Below, piece by piece: positions 51,537-61,519 of a stretch of DNA of 64,000 bases (positions are counted from its first letter, which is position 1; each line of letters begins with the position of its first letter). The position numbers and the translations under genes were made by a program. Under the pieces are notes generated by a model. It saw only the letters and a program-made list of their open reading frames with translations, was not told the origin of the DNA and searched no databases. The stretch spans positions 7,311 through 71,310 of the forward strand of contig CAJUTQ010000083.1 in NCBI GenBank assembly GCA_910589265.1, read 5' to 3'. Source of the DNA: an uncultured Lachnospiraceae bacterium (GTDB lineage Bacteria > Bacillota > Clostridia > Lachnospirales > Lachnospiraceae).

Positions 51537-53714
51537 ATGGCTCGAAGAAGTGAAGAACCAAAACGATTTACATTAAGAATGCAAAAGAAGCTGGCAGTAT
51601 TATTTCTATTTATACTGTTGGCTTTTATCACATTAAGTGTAAGATTATATGCAATTACAAGAGATGATGGGGCAAAATATAAAAGGCAGGTATTATCTCA
51701 AAGAGGTTATGACAGTAAAACGATTCCTTTTCGCAGGGGAGATATACTAGATAGAAAAGAATTGAAGCTGGCAACAAGCGACAAGGTGTATAATGTCATA
51801 TTAGATGCCAAAATCATCATGGAAAAAGAGGAAAAAAAACCAGGAACCTGTCTGGAACCTACCATTAGCGCTCTGTCAGATTGCTTTGGCATTGATGGAA
51901 AGGAAGTAAGGGAGTACATTGCAGGTAATCCGTCCTCTAGCTATAAAATATTAAAAAAAGTAGTATCCTTTGAGGATAAGACACGTTTCTTGGAAATGCA
52001 AAAAGGAGATGGAACAACAGCAACGGGGATAAGCGGGGTTTGGTTTGAGGATTCTTATATTCGTACTTATCCTTATGGTTCTTTAGCAGCAGATGTCATT
52101 GGATTTGCAAGACAGGACAATGTAGGAATGAATGGATTAGAGGAGTACTATAATAATACCTTGAATGGATCTAATGGAAGAGAATATGGATTTTTAAACA
52201 ATGATTCTAATTATGAAAGAACATTAAAACCTGCCATTGATGGAAAAACATTAGTGATGTCGATAGATATGAACCTCCAAACAATTGTTGAGAAACATAT
52301 AGGGGCTTTTAATAAAAAACATGCTGGAGAATTTCGAGAAGGAGAAGACGGAAGTGTAAACACTGGAGTTGTTTTAATGGATCCAGATAATGGAGAAGTT
52401 CTAGCCATGGCAAGTGCACCTGGATTTGACTTAAACGATCCATGGAATGTAGAAAAGGTTATGACAGAGGGAGAGGCTGCTACTGCCTCTGAGGAAGATA
52501 AGCAAAATGCCTTGTACGATCTTTGGAAAAACTTTTGTGTTTCTTATGCCTTTGAGCCAGGATCCACAATGAAGCCTTTTACCATTGCAGCAGGATTAGA
52601 GTCTGGAAAGCTTTTAGGAAATGAGGCATATGACTGCCAAGGGCTTTTAGAAATAGGGGGATGGAAAATCCGATGTAATAATAAAATGGGACATAAATTA
52701 CAGACTTTATCCGATGCAGTGGCAAATTCCTGCAATGTTGCTTTAATGAGAGTTGGAGAAAAGATTGGAAAATCCACCTTCATGGACTATATGTTTGAAT
52801 TTGGATTTGGTTTAAAGACAGGCATTGACTTAACAGGGGAACCTAATACAAGCACTTTAATATTTAAGGAAGAAACAATGACTCCCACAGATCTTGCCAT
52901 AGGTTCCTTTGGACAGGGATTTAATGTTACAATGATAGAAATGATAACAAGTTTTTGTTCCCTTATAAATGGAGGATATTTCTACGAACCTCATGTAGTG
53001 ACAAAAGTAATAAACAGCGACAAAGTTACATTGCAAGATATAGAACCAAGAGTGCTAAAACAAACTGTTTCTGCAGAAACATCTAGAAAGATTGTAGAAT
53101 ATCTAGATAATGCAGTAGCAAATGGAACAGGAAAAAATGCAAGGCCTGCAGGGTATACAATGGGAGGAAAAACAGGGACAGCAGAACGATATCCTAGAGA
53201 TAAGACAAATTACGTCGTATCCTTTATAGGCTATGCCCCTGCATCCACCCCAGAGATTGCTATTTATGTTGTTGTAGACAGGCCTAACGTAAGTAAACAG
53301 GACAGTGCTTCCTATGCTGTGGAGATTACGAAAAATATACTTACAGAAGCGCTTCCTTATTTAAATATTCCTGTGACGGAGACAATATCCCAGGAGGAAA
53401 TGGAGGAACTTTCCGCATTTGAGTCCACTTTTTCCACAAGTGTTATGGGGATATTGGAAGATAAAGTAGAAGAAGAGGAAGAAGAGGGTCAGGAATCTCA
53501 AGAGGAGGCTGAGGAAGAAGAGGAAGAAGAAGAGGAGACGGATAACATCCAATATGATCCAGAAACAGGCTATGCCCTTGACCCAGAGACAGGAGAGTTT
53601 TTAGATCCAGAAACAGGGGAAAGTATTGAGAATACTTCGGACTTAGGAGGAGCCGGAAGTCCAGTACCTCAACAGGAGGAGAATCCAGAAGAGGGAACGG
53701 GAGTTCCTTGGTAA
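51537..53714 (+). CDS. class B penicillin-binding protein (FtsI/PBP2 type) with acidic tail
   Basis: 725 residues. N-terminal anchor (VLFLFILLAFITLSVRLY), PBP-dimer domain from about 55, transpeptidase with STMK in EPGSTMKPFT, SCN in ANSCNVAL and KTG in GGKTGTAERY. No PASTA domain is seen. Instead a Glu-rich run (about 640-668) and three 8-residue repeats starting DPETG (674-697) form a flexible tail. ATG 11 bases after AGGAG. Septal peptidoglycan cross-linking enzyme by context. Confidence 0.92.
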   Translation: MARRSEEPKRFTLRMQKKLAVLFLFILLAFITLSVRLYAITRDDGAKYKRQVLSQRGYDSKTIPFRRGDILDRKELKLATSDKVYNVILDAKIIMEKEEKKPGTCLEPTISALSDCFGIDGKEVREYIAGNPSSSYKILKKVVSFEDKTRFLEMQKGDGTTATGISGVWFEDSYIRTYPYGSLAADVIGFARQDNVGMNGLEEYYNNTLNGSNGREYGFLNNDSNYERTLKPAIDGKTLVMSIDMNLQTIVEKHIGAFNKKHAGEFREGEDGSVNTGVVLMDPDNGEVLAMASAPGFDLNDPWNVEKVMTEGEAATASEEDKQNALYDLWKNFCVSYAFEPGSTMKPFTIAAGLESGKLLGNEAYDCQGLLEIGGWKIRCNNKMGHKLQTLSDAVANSCNVALMRVGEKIGKSTFMDYMFEFGFGLKTGIDLTGEPNTSTLIFKEETMTPTDLAIGSFGQGFNVTMIEMITSFCSLINGGYFYEPHVVTKVINSDKVTLQDIEPRVLKQTVSAETSRKIVEYLDNAVANGTGKNARPAGYTMGGKTGTAERYPRDKTNYVVSFIGYAPASTPEIAIYVVVDRPNVSKQDSASYAVEITKNILTEALPYLNIPVTETISQEEMEELSAFESTFSTSVMGILEDKVEEEEEEGQESQEEAEEEEEEEEETDNIQYDPETGYALDPETGEFLDPETGESIENTSDLGGAGSPVPQQEENPEEGTGVPW
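53556..53627 (+). repeat. three 24-base tandem repeats in the PBP gene
   Basis: Each encodes DPETG plus three variable residues (YAL, EFL, ESI). In-frame expansion or loss would change the tail length. Confidence 0.85.
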
Positions 53715-53745
53715 AATGTAAGGAGAAGGATGAGACAACGCATAA

Positions 53746-53789
53746 CCTCATAAAAGGTGTAATAAATTATAGTAAGCACTTTTATGAGG
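53746..53789 (+). promoter_or_regulatory. hairpin masking the second PBP's ribosome site
   Basis: Perfect 11-base arms CCTCATAAAAG (53746-53756) and CTTTTATGAGG (53779-53789), 22-base loop. The right arm ends in the GAGG that serves the ATG at 53796. No T run follows, so it is not a terminator. Confidence 0.6.
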
Positions 53790-53795
53790 TTTCCT

Positions 53796-55538
53796 ATGTT
53801 AAAAAATAAAACCTATAACCGAAAGAAAATATGGATTATTTTTGTCTGTTGTTTGGCAGCCATCTTAGGTCTAAGCGCAAGGCTTGTCCACCTTATGATT
53901 TTTAAATCAGAATATTATATGGAAAAGGCAGAGTCTCTTCACGAAAGGGAGAGGGATATTAAAGCGGCCAGAGGAAAGATTGTAGATTCTAAAGGAGTGG
54001 TTTTGGCAGATAATAAAACAGTGTGTACCATTTCTGTTATACATAGCCAGATTAAAGAGGCAGAAAAAGTGATTGAAGTATTGGCAAAAGAGTTGGAATT
54101 AGATGAGGAAACAGTTCGAAAAAGGGTGGAGAAGTTTTCTGCCATTGAAAGAATTAAAACAAATGTAGAAAAAAGTGTAGGGGATAAGATCAGAAGCTAC
54201 AATTTAGCTGGGGTAAAGGTAGATGAGGATTATAAGAGGTATTACCCCTTTGGTTCTCTGGCGTCCAAAGTAATTGGCTTTACAGGAGGAGACAATCAAG
54301 GAATTATTGGATTAGAAGTTATGTATGAGGAATATTTAAAAGGAAAAAATGGAACAATTCTTACTATGACTGATGCCAGAGGGGTAGAGCTCTCGGAGCA
54401 GGGAGAAAGCAGGGTAGAGCCAATAAATGGAAATACATTACGCCTAAGTTTGGACAGCAATATCCAAAAATATGGGGAACAACTGGCAAAAAAGGCTATG
54501 GAGGCAAAAGGGGCAGATGGAGTAGGTATACTTGTCATGAATCCTCAAAATGGAGAAATTATGGCTATGGTGAATGTTCCTGAATTTGATTTAAACGATC
54601 CTTTTACTTTACCTGTTGGAATGGATAGTTCTTTGCTCACAAATGAGGAAAGGCAGGATGCCTTAAATAAAATGTGGAGAAACGGCTGCATTAATGATAC
54701 TTATGAACCTGGGTCTACCTTCAAAATTATTACGGCAGCGGCTGGATTGGAATCCAAGTCTGTATCTGTAAACGACCGCTTTCACTGTCCAGGATTTGTC
54801 ATTGTAGATGATAGAAAAATACGATGTCATAAAGTAGGAGGACATGGGGCTGAAGATTTTATTGATGGAATAAAAAATTCGTGCAATCCAGTTTTCGTAG
54901 ATGTAGGACTGCGTATAGGACCTGAGAAATTTTACAATTATTTTAAACAGCTAGGACTATTGACAAAAACAAATATTGATCTTCCAGGAGAAGCTGGAAC
55001 AATTATGCACAAGGAAGAGAACATTGGACCAGTGGAGCTGGCTACCATTTCTTTTGGCCAGTCCTTTCAGATTACTCCCATTCAGCTGGCAACGACAGTT
55101 AGTTCTATTATTAATGGAGGGACGAGAGTCACCCCTCATTTTGGCGTTGCAGTAGAAGATGAAAATGGAAAAATAATAAAAAAATTCCAGTTTGAGGAAA
55201 AGAAGCATATCGTTTCTAAAGAAACGTCAGAAACGATGAAGGAGCTTCTTGAGAAAGTCGTGTCAGAAGGAAGTGGAAAAAATGCTTATATCGAAGGATA
55301 TCGAATTGGGGGGAAGACGGCCACAAGTCAAACTCTGCCAAGGGGGAGTGGGAGATATATTTCTTCATTCTTGGGATTTGCTCCTGCTGACAATCCCCAA
55401 ATTTTGACTCTTCTTATTATTCATAATCCCCAAGGAGTATACTATGGGGGAACGATAGCAGCGCCCCTTGTAAAAGAACTCTACGAAAATATTCTCCCTT
55501 ATTTAGAAGTTGAAAAAGAAGAGATTTCGGAAAAGTAG
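53796..55538 (+). CDS. class B penicillin-binding protein, SpoVD/FtsI-like
   Basis: 580 residues. Membrane anchor (IWIIFVCCLAAILGLSARL), dimer domain with DIKAARGKIVDSKGVVLADN, transpeptidase with STFK in EPGSTFKIIT and SCN in KNSCNPVF. The third motif reads KTA (IGGKTATSQT) where KTG is usual. No PASTA domain. The pairing of two PBP genes before mraY suggests one vegetative (FtsI) and one sporulation (SpoVD) enzyme, but which is which cannot be settled. An ATG at 53784 lies inside the hairpin. Confidence 0.9.
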   Translation: MLKNKTYNRKKIWIIFVCCLAAILGLSARLVHLMIFKSEYYMEKAESLHERERDIKAARGKIVDSKGVVLADNKTVCTISVIHSQIKEAEKVIEVLAKELELDEETVRKRVEKFSAIERIKTNVEKSVGDKIRSYNLAGVKVDEDYKRYYPFGSLASKVIGFTGGDNQGIIGLEVMYEEYLKGKNGTILTMTDARGVELSEQGESRVEPINGNTLRLSLDSNIQKYGEQLAKKAMEAKGADGVGILVMNPQNGEIMAMVNVPEFDLNDPFTLPVGMDSSLLTNEERQDALNKMWRNGCINDTYEPGSTFKIITAAAGLESKSVSVNDRFHCPGFVIVDDRKIRCHKVGGHGAEDFIDGIKNSCNPVFVDVGLRIGPEKFYNYFKQLGLLTKTNIDLPGEAGTIMHKEENIGPVELATISFGQSFQITPIQLATTVSSIINGGTRVTPHFGVAVEDENGKIIKKFQFEEKKHIVSKETSETMKELLEKVVSEGSGKNAYIEGYRIGGKTATSQTLPRGSGRYISSFLGFAPADNPQILTLLIIHNPQGVYYGGTIAAPLVKELYENILPYLEVEKEEISEK

Positions 55539-55633
55539 TTGATTCATAGAGATAGAACAATTATACTAATGCATAGTATGAAATACACAGGGGAATTGGA
55601 GAATGGCAGACGAAAGAACATAGAGGTGTGGAA

Positions 55634-56590
55634 ATGGAATATAAGATAGTAATACCAACGCTTATTGCATTTGCAGTTAGTGTTGTTTTAAGCCCAATTG
55701 TCATCCCTTATTTAAGGAGGCTGAAGGTAGGGCAGACAGTGAGGGAGGACGGACCTCAAACACATTTAAAAAAATCAGGGACTCCCACAATGGGAGGAGT
55801 GATTATATTAGCAGCTGTCACGATAGCTTCTCTGTTATATTTAAGAAATTACCCGAAAATCATTCCTGTTTTATTTGCAACTCTTGGGTTTGGATTAATA
55901 GGATTTTTAGACGATTACATTAAAGTTGTCATGAAACGTTCCATGGGGCTTCGGGCCTGGCAGAAGATGGTTGGAGAGATTTTAGTAACAAGTATTTTAT
56001 ATGTATATATTGATCGTTATACAGATGTTAGTTTTGCAATGAGAATTCCTTTTGTGTCAGGTCAATACTTGAGCATTGGCGTTTTTACTCTTCCCTTCTT
56101 TTTTGTTGTAATATTAGGAACTGTCAATGGAGCAAATTTTACAGATGGATTAGATGGCCTTGCTTCTTCTGTAACGGTTCTCATTGCTACCTTCTTTACT
56201 GTAGTGGCTATTGGATTAAACAGCGGGATTGAACCTATTACATGTGCCGTTGTAGGCGCTTTATTAGGGTTTTTACTCTTTAATGTACATCCAGCCGCAG
56301 TTTTTATGGGGGACACAGGCTCTTTGGCACTAGGAGGCTTTGTAGCAGCGGTGGCTTATATGATGCAACTGCCCTTATTCATTCTTATTGTAGCCTTTAT
56401 TTATTTGGCTGAAGTATGTTCTGTTATAATTCAAGTTTGCTATTTCAAAATCACTGGTGGAAAGCGTTTCTTTAAGATGGCGCCTGTTCATCATCATTTT
56501 GAGATAAGTGGATGGGCAGAGACAAAGGTTGTTGCATTATTTTCCATTGTTACGGCTGTCCTATGTCTTGTAGGTCTATTGGCATTATAA
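55634..56590 (+). CDS. mraY: phospho-N-acetylmuramoyl-pentapeptide transferase
   Basis: 318 residues, ten membrane helices. Makes lipid I from UDP-MurNAc-pentapeptide and undecaprenyl phosphate. Motifs GTPTMGG, FLDDYIKV, NFTDGLDGLA, FMGDTGSLALGG and the late APVHHHFE with the His cluster. ATG behind AGAGGTG; a GTG six bases earlier is inside that site. Confidence 0.96.
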   Translation: MEYKIVIPTLIAFAVSVVLSPIVIPYLRRLKVGQTVREDGPQTHLKKSGTPTMGGVIILAAVTIASLLYLRNYPKIIPVLFATLGFGLIGFLDDYIKVVMKRSMGLRAWQKMVGEILVTSILYVYIDRYTDVSFAMRIPFVSGQYLSIGVFTLPFFFVVILGTVNGANFTDGLDGLASSVTVLIATFFTVVAIGLNSGIEPITCAVVGALLGFLLFNVHPAAVFMGDTGSLALGGFVAAVAYMMQLPLFILIVAFIYLAEVCSVIIQVCYFKITGGKRFFKMAPVHHHFEISGWAETKVVALFSIVTAVLCLVGLLAL

Positions 56591-56616
56591 TAAAAATGAC
56601 AGAATGGAGGATGACA

Positions 56617-57978
56617 ATGAATTGGAATGGAAAAAAGGTACTGGTAGTTGGAAGTGGAATTAGTGGAATTAGTGCCTCTTGTCTCCTAGGAAAGATGGGA
56701 GCTTACCCCTATTTATATGATGAAAACAAAGAGAAATCCAAAGAAGAATTAATAAAGAAAACAAAGGGTTATCCAAAAGAAATCATCTTGGGAGAGATGC
56801 CAGAAAAGGTGTTAGAAGAAATAGAACTTGGGATTTTCAGCCCAGGGGCGCCTGTGGATTCTCCATTAGGAAAGAAACTAAAGGAAAAGAAAATTCCTAT
56901 TTGGGGAGAAGTGGAACTGGCGTATGTCTGTTCCAAAGGAAATGTAATTGCCATTACAGGAACAAATGGAAAAACAACAACAACAGCCCTTGTTGGAGCT
57001 ATCATGAAAAGCTACTTTAAAGAAGTATATGTTGTAGGTAATATTGGAATTCCTTATACAGAAAATGCAGAGAAAAGAGGAAAAGAGGCAGTGAGTGTTG
57101 CGGAAATCAGCAGTTTTCAGCTAGAAACAATTCATTCTTTTCGCCCGAAAGTAGCTGCCATACTAAATATAACGCCAGATCATTTAGATCGTCACCATAC
57201 AATGGAAAATTATATAGCTATGAAAGAAAGGATTGGAGAAAATCAAACAAAAGAAGATATTCTTGTCTTGAATTATGATGATCCAAATACAAAAAAGGCA
57301 GGAGAAAAGGCAAAAGGAAGAGTGCGATATTTTAGCTGCAAAAACAAACTGGAAGATGGAATATTCCTGGAAAAGGATAGTATTCTATATAAAGAAGGAA
57401 GCTTTCAAAAAGAAGTTCTAAAAATTGGTGAGTTAAAGCTTTTAGGTGAACATAATGTAGAAAATGTTATGGCAGGGCTTTTAATTGCTCTAAGCTTTGG
57501 AGTGCCGCTCCATTGTGCACAAAAAGTTGTGAAAGAGTTTCAAGGAGTAGAGCATCGTATTGAATTTGTGGCAGAGAAAAAAGGAGTTTGCTACTATAAT
57601 GATTCAAAAGGAACAAATGTAGATGCTGCCATAAAGGCAATTAAAGCAATGAGGAGGAACACGGTTTTAATTGGAGGGGGTTATGATAAAGGAGCCAAGT
57701 ATGATGAATGGATCCAGTCCTTTGAAGGGAAAGTAAAGCATCTCATTCTCATAGGACAGACAAAGGAAAAGATTGCAGATTGTGCAAAAAAACATGGTTT
57801 TTCCTCCATTGATCTTGTAGATACGTTAGAAGAAGCGGTAAATCTCAGTGCAAAAAGAGCTTATCCTGGGGAAGCCGTCTTATTATCTCCAGCTTGTGCA
57901 AGCTGGGGAATGTTTTCCAATTATGAAGAAAGAGGAAATCAATTTAAAGATTATGTGAATCATCTAAAGGAGGATTAA
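56617..57978 (+). CDS. murD: UDP-MurNAc-L-alanine:D-glutamate ligase
   Basis: 453 residues. N-terminal UDP-binding VLVVGSGISGISAS, ATP loop ITGTNGKTTTTALVG, NITPDHLDRH and the C-terminal DSKGTNVDAAIKAI. The ATG has GGAGG six bases ahead; the frame is open into mraY but that is overlap. Stop directly followed by ftsW. Confidence 0.95.
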   Translation: MNWNGKKVLVVGSGISGISASCLLGKMGAYPYLYDENKEKSKEELIKKTKGYPKEIILGEMPEKVLEEIELGIFSPGAPVDSPLGKKLKEKKIPIWGEVELAYVCSKGNVIAITGTNGKTTTTALVGAIMKSYFKEVYVVGNIGIPYTENAEKRGKEAVSVAEISSFQLETIHSFRPKVAAILNITPDHLDRHHTMENYIAMKERIGENQTKEDILVLNYDDPNTKKAGEKAKGRVRYFSCKNKLEDGIFLEKDSILYKEGSFQKEVLKIGELKLLGEHNVENVMAGLLIALSFGVPLHCAQKVVKEFQGVEHRIEFVAEKKGVCYYNDSKGTNVDAAIKAIKAMRRNTVLIGGGYDKGAKYDEWIQSFEGKVKHLILIGQTKEKIADCAKKHGFSSIDLVDTLEEAVNLSAKRAYPGEAVLLSPACASWGMFSNYEERGNQFKDYVNHLKED

Positions 57979-59187
57979 ATGGCCCATAGAGCTGGAATCC
58001 AAAAAAGGAAAAAGAGACTAAGGTATATACCAAAGACAAAAGAAGGAATAAGAACAAAAACAAAAACAGAGTTTTTTTTTGATTATACTCTTTTGTTTGC
58101 CATTGTTTTCTTACTCTGCTTCGGGCTTGTTATGCTCTATAGCGTAAGCTACTATGATGCAAGTCTGAATAAGGGGAGTTCCACCTGGTATTTGCGAAAA
58201 CAGGCGTTTGCTTCTGTTTTAGGCCTCGTTGGGATGATGGTTGTCGCAAATATTGACTATCACTTCTGGCAGAAGTTCGCGGTACCTGCTTACATAGTAT
58301 CGGTTATTTTAATTTTACTAGTGAAAACAAAGTTGGGAATTACGGCAAATGGAGCTACAAGATGGATTAGTATTTTTGGTCTCTCCCTACAGCCGGCAGA
58401 AGTAGCAAAGCTGGGCATGATTGTATTTTTTGCCAGTATGATTTGTAAGATGGGTGGGGCGATTCGAACGAGAAAGGGCATTATGGTTCTTTTAGGAAGT
58501 GCAGTTCCCATTGCTCTTCTTATATATATTGTAACGAAAAATTTAAGTTCTGCCATTATTATTTGCGGCATTGTTATTTTAATGTTGTTTGTGGCAAGTC
58601 CCCATTATAAATATTTTATTTTAGGAGGAGTAGGAGTTCTTGGTATAGCATCCGCAGTTGTTCTTGTAGTATCTCAGGGACTTTTGCCAGAAGGGACTTC
58701 TTTTCGTCTCACAAGGGTGCAGGCTTGGATGAATCCAGAAGCTTATCCAACAGATCAAGGTTTCCAAACTCTTCAGGCATTGTATGCGATTGGATCGGGA
58801 GGAATTTGGGGGAAAGGCTTGGGAGAAAGTATGCAAAAACTAGGATTTTTGCCAGAGGCTCAAAATGATATGGTATTCTCTATTATTTGCGAAGAATTAG
58901 GATTATTTGGCGCTTTTTCCATAATTATGCTTTTTTTACTAATTATATGGAGGTTTATGGTTATCGCAAACAATGCCCCTGATTTATATGGAGCTTTGCT
59001 TGTTGTAGGAATACTAGGGCATATTGCCATACAAGTTATACTAAATTTAGCCGTTGTAACAAATACAATACCGAATACTGGAATTACCCTTCCCTTTATT
59101 AGTTATGGAGGTTCTTCCATATTGTTTCTTTTAACAGAAATTGGTTTGGCCTTAAGTGTTTCTAGAGGGATTCGGTTGGAAAAGTAA
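57979..59187 (+). CDS. ftsW: SEDS peptidoglycan glycosyltransferase FtsW/SpoVE
   Basis: 402 residues, ten membrane helices. SEDS motifs GATRWISIFGLSLQPAEVAKL, GSGGIWGKGLGES, LPEAQNDMVFSI and TGITLPFISYGGSS. Polymerises lipid II with a class B PBP such as the two encoded just upstream. Either the divisome FtsW or the cortex SpoVE. Starts with no gap after murD; GGAGG lies in the murD end. Confidence 0.93.
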   Translation: MAHRAGIQKRKKRLRYIPKTKEGIRTKTKTEFFFDYTLLFAIVFLLCFGLVMLYSVSYYDASLNKGSSTWYLRKQAFASVLGLVGMMVVANIDYHFWQKFAVPAYIVSVILILLVKTKLGITANGATRWISIFGLSLQPAEVAKLGMIVFFASMICKMGGAIRTRKGIMVLLGSAVPIALLIYIVTKNLSSAIIICGIVILMLFVASPHYKYFILGGVGVLGIASAVVLVVSQGLLPEGTSFRLTRVQAWMNPEAYPTDQGFQTLQALYAIGSGGIWGKGLGESMQKLGFLPEAQNDMVFSIICEELGLFGAFSIIMLFLLIIWRFMVIANNAPDLYGALLVVGILGHIAIQVILNLAVVTNTIPNTGITLPFISYGGSSILFLLTEIGLALSVSRGIRLEK

Positions 59188-59208
59188 AAAGGCAAGTTCC
59201 CTTTTTTT
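59186..59208 (+). terminator. weak terminator after ftsW
   Basis: AAAAAGG and CCTTTTT pair around a 7-base loop, then T residues. A lone TATAAT at 59219-59224 could serve a new promoter for murA. Confidence 0.4.
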
Positions 59209-59269
59209 CGTTTAGCCATATAATATGATAGATGTTTTCCTTAAACAAAGAATGTAAGAGGGTGAACAA

Positions 59270-60520
59270 TTGGCTTCTATCGAAATGTATGGCGGAAAAC
59301 CTTTGTGTGGAGAAATAGAAATACAAGGATCAAAAAATGCAGCTTTGCCTATATTGGCAGCTACAATTTTGATAGATGGAATTACAATACTTCATAACTG
59401 TCCGAAAATATTGGACATTTTCTATATGGTAAAAATATTGGAAAGTCTTGGCTGTAGCGTTTTGTGGGAAGGACATAGAATTCAGGTAGATGCAAGACCG
59501 TGTAAAAAAATATGTGTGCCAGAAGAATATGCAGGAAAAATGCGCTCCTCAGTAATTTTTCTTGGCCCTCTTTTAGCAAAGAAAAAGGAAGCTTTTCTTC
59601 CTTATCCAGGGGGATGCGTCATTGGTACAAGGCCCATAGACCTTCACATGAAGGCATTATCTTCTATGAATATTTTTTTTAAGGAAGAGGGACCCTGGAT
59701 TCATGCAAAAGGGGAGCCTATTTTGGGTGGCAATATCGTTCTAGATTTTCCAAGTGTGGGAGCAACGGAAAATATTGTGCTGGCGTCTGTATTGGCCAAT
59801 GGGATAACTAGGCTTGAAAATGCTGCAATGGAACCAGAAATAACAGAGCTTTGTTGTTTTCTAACAAAGGCTGGAGCGAAAATACAGGGGATAGGCACTT
59901 CGGTTTTAGAAATTCAAGGAGTAAAAGAGCTAAAGGGAGTGGAACATACTATCGAAGCAGACCGTATTGTGGCAGGCACTTACTTATTTGCCGCATTAGG
60001 GACAAGAGGACAGGTACTTTTACAGAATGCACCAGTAGGACAAATGAGAGCTACACTTGAAATTGCCCAAAAGATGGGGGCGCTGCTTTGTGAAAAAGAT
60101 GGGGATCTTTTTGTGGATGGGAAAAATGCCTGGGAAAGGTTGCCCTATATAAAAACAGAGATTTACCCTGGGTTTCCCACAGATCTCCAATCTCCTCTTT
60201 TATCCGTTTTAAGTGTGGCAAAAGGAAACAGCATTGTAGAAGAAACTATTTTTGAGAGCCGGTTTAAAGTAGTTGAGGAGTTAAGAAGGTTAGGAGCTTC
60301 CATGGAAATAGAGGGACGCCAAGTTATTATTCATGGAAAGGAAAGACTCAATGGTTGCTGCCTAAAAGCACAAGAGCTTCGGGGAGGAGCAGCCTTAGTC
60401 ATTGCTGGTTTAATTGCCAAAGGAAAGACGAGAATTATCCAGACCCAATATATAAAAAGAGGCTATGAAGATATTTGCAGAGATTTAAAGGCATTAGGGG
60501 CTAATATTTTTTATTCGTAA
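59270..60520 (+). CDS. murA: UDP-GlcNAc 1-carboxyvinyltransferase
   Basis: First committed enzyme of peptidoglycan synthesis, 416 residues, TTG start behind AGAGGGTGA. Lys in QGSKNAALPIL binds substrate; the fosfomycin-target Cys is present in PGGCVIGTRPIDLH. Late EIYPGFPTDLQSP and ESRFKVVEELRRLGA are standard. Its place between ftsW and ftsQ, where murG stands in many clusters, is notable. Confidence 0.95.
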   Translation: MASIEMYGGKPLCGEIEIQGSKNAALPILAATILIDGITILHNCPKILDIFYMVKILESLGCSVLWEGHRIQVDARPCKKICVPEEYAGKMRSSVIFLGPLLAKKKEAFLPYPGGCVIGTRPIDLHMKALSSMNIFFKEEGPWIHAKGEPILGGNIVLDFPSVGATENIVLASVLANGITRLENAAMEPEITELCCFLTKAGAKIQGIGTSVLEIQGVKELKGVEHTIEADRIVAGTYLFAALGTRGQVLLQNAPVGQMRATLEIAQKMGALLCEKDGDLFVDGKNAWERLPYIKTEIYPGFPTDLQSPLLSVLSVAKGNSIVEETIFESRFKVVEELRRLGASMEIEGRQVIIHGKERLNGCCLKAQELRGGAALVIAGLIAKGKTRIIQTQYIKRGYEDICRDLKALGANIFYS

Positions 60521-60646
60521 AGTTAGAAAAGTATGAGAAGAACTACTAAGTTACAAAAAAATGTCCATTTCAGAAGTCCTAAATCTTCCGCTAGATTATT
60601 TGTGCCTTTTGTAGGTCATAGCTGGAAATAGAAAGTGGGCTTTAAA

Positions 60647-61519
60647 ATGATAAAAGGTACCAGGTATAGAAAGATGGATAGGGATAGCATTGCTGTTATT
60701 TCTCAAGAAGCTTCCTATGAGAGGAACAGCAGGCAAAAAAATGTAGGACTTATTGTGACCCTTTCATTGGCATTTTTTATAATTGCTTTTACATTTATAT
60801 GGTATTACTATGAAGTGACAGAAGTGACAGTTACTGGAAATGAGCATTATACAGAAGAAGAAATCAAAGAAATGGTTATGGAAGGATGGTATGGAAGGAA
60901 TTCTCTTTTTCTTATGCTAAAATATAGAAAGAAAAGTATAAAAAATATTCCTTTTATTGATTCCATGGATGTGGAGATTCAATCTCCACATTCTGTTACC
61001 ATTCATGTTTATGAAAAATCTCTGGCAGGCTATATTGAATACTTGGAGAAATATATGTACTTTGACAAGGATGGAATGGTCGTTGAAAGTTCTTCCTCTC
61101 CTACAGAGGGAATTCCCCTTGTAACAGGATTGAAATTTAATCATGTAATTATGAATGAGCCTCTTCCAGTACAAAATGGGAATATTTTCAAGATGATTTT
61201 AAATATTACCCAGCTCCTTACAAAATATCATATTATGACAGATCGTATTTATTTTAGCTCCCATTTAGAAGTAACCCTTTATTTTGGACAAGCAAGAGTT
61301 TATTTAGGGGAATATGAGAGTATTGAAGAAAAAATTAATAAACTACAGTATCTTTTGCCTGAGTTAGAAGGAAGAAAAGGCGTCCTCCATATGGAAAATT
61401 ATGACTCAGAGGATAAAAATGCAAGAATTCCCTTTGAAATAGACAAGGAAGGCGGGGAAGAAAATGCCATTGAAGCGGTGGAAGAAGTAGAGGAAGAAGA
61501 AGAGTCCAAGCAATCTTAA
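60647..61519 (+). CDS. ftsQ: cell-division protein FtsQ/DivIB
   Basis: 290 residues. Cytoplasmic N-terminus, one membrane helix (GLIVTLSLAFFIIAFTFIWYYY), POTRA domain beginning VTEVTVTGNEHYTEEEIKEMV, beta domain and an acidic tail of about 25 residues. GTG at 60635 is the alternative start. The 113 bases before it hold nothing I recognise. Confidence 0.88.
   Translation: MIKGTRYRKMDRDSIAVISQEASYERNSRQKNVGLIVTLSLAFFIIAFTFIWYYYEVTEVTVTGNEHYTEEEIKEMVMEGWYGRNSLFLMLKYRKKSIKNIPFIDSMDVEIQSPHSVTIHVYEKSLAGYIEYLEKYMYFDKDGMVVESSSSPTEGIPLVTGLKFNHVIMNEPLPVQNGNIFKMILNITQLLTKYHIMTDRIYFSSHLEVTLYFGQARVYLGEYESIEEKINKLQYLLPELEGRKGVLHMENYDSEDKNARIPFEIDKEGGEENAIEAVEEVEEEEESKQS

Noticed and set aside
53440..53714. 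PASTA domains in the first PBP
   Set aside because: The tail is Glu-rich with short DPETG repeats and shows no PASTA pattern.
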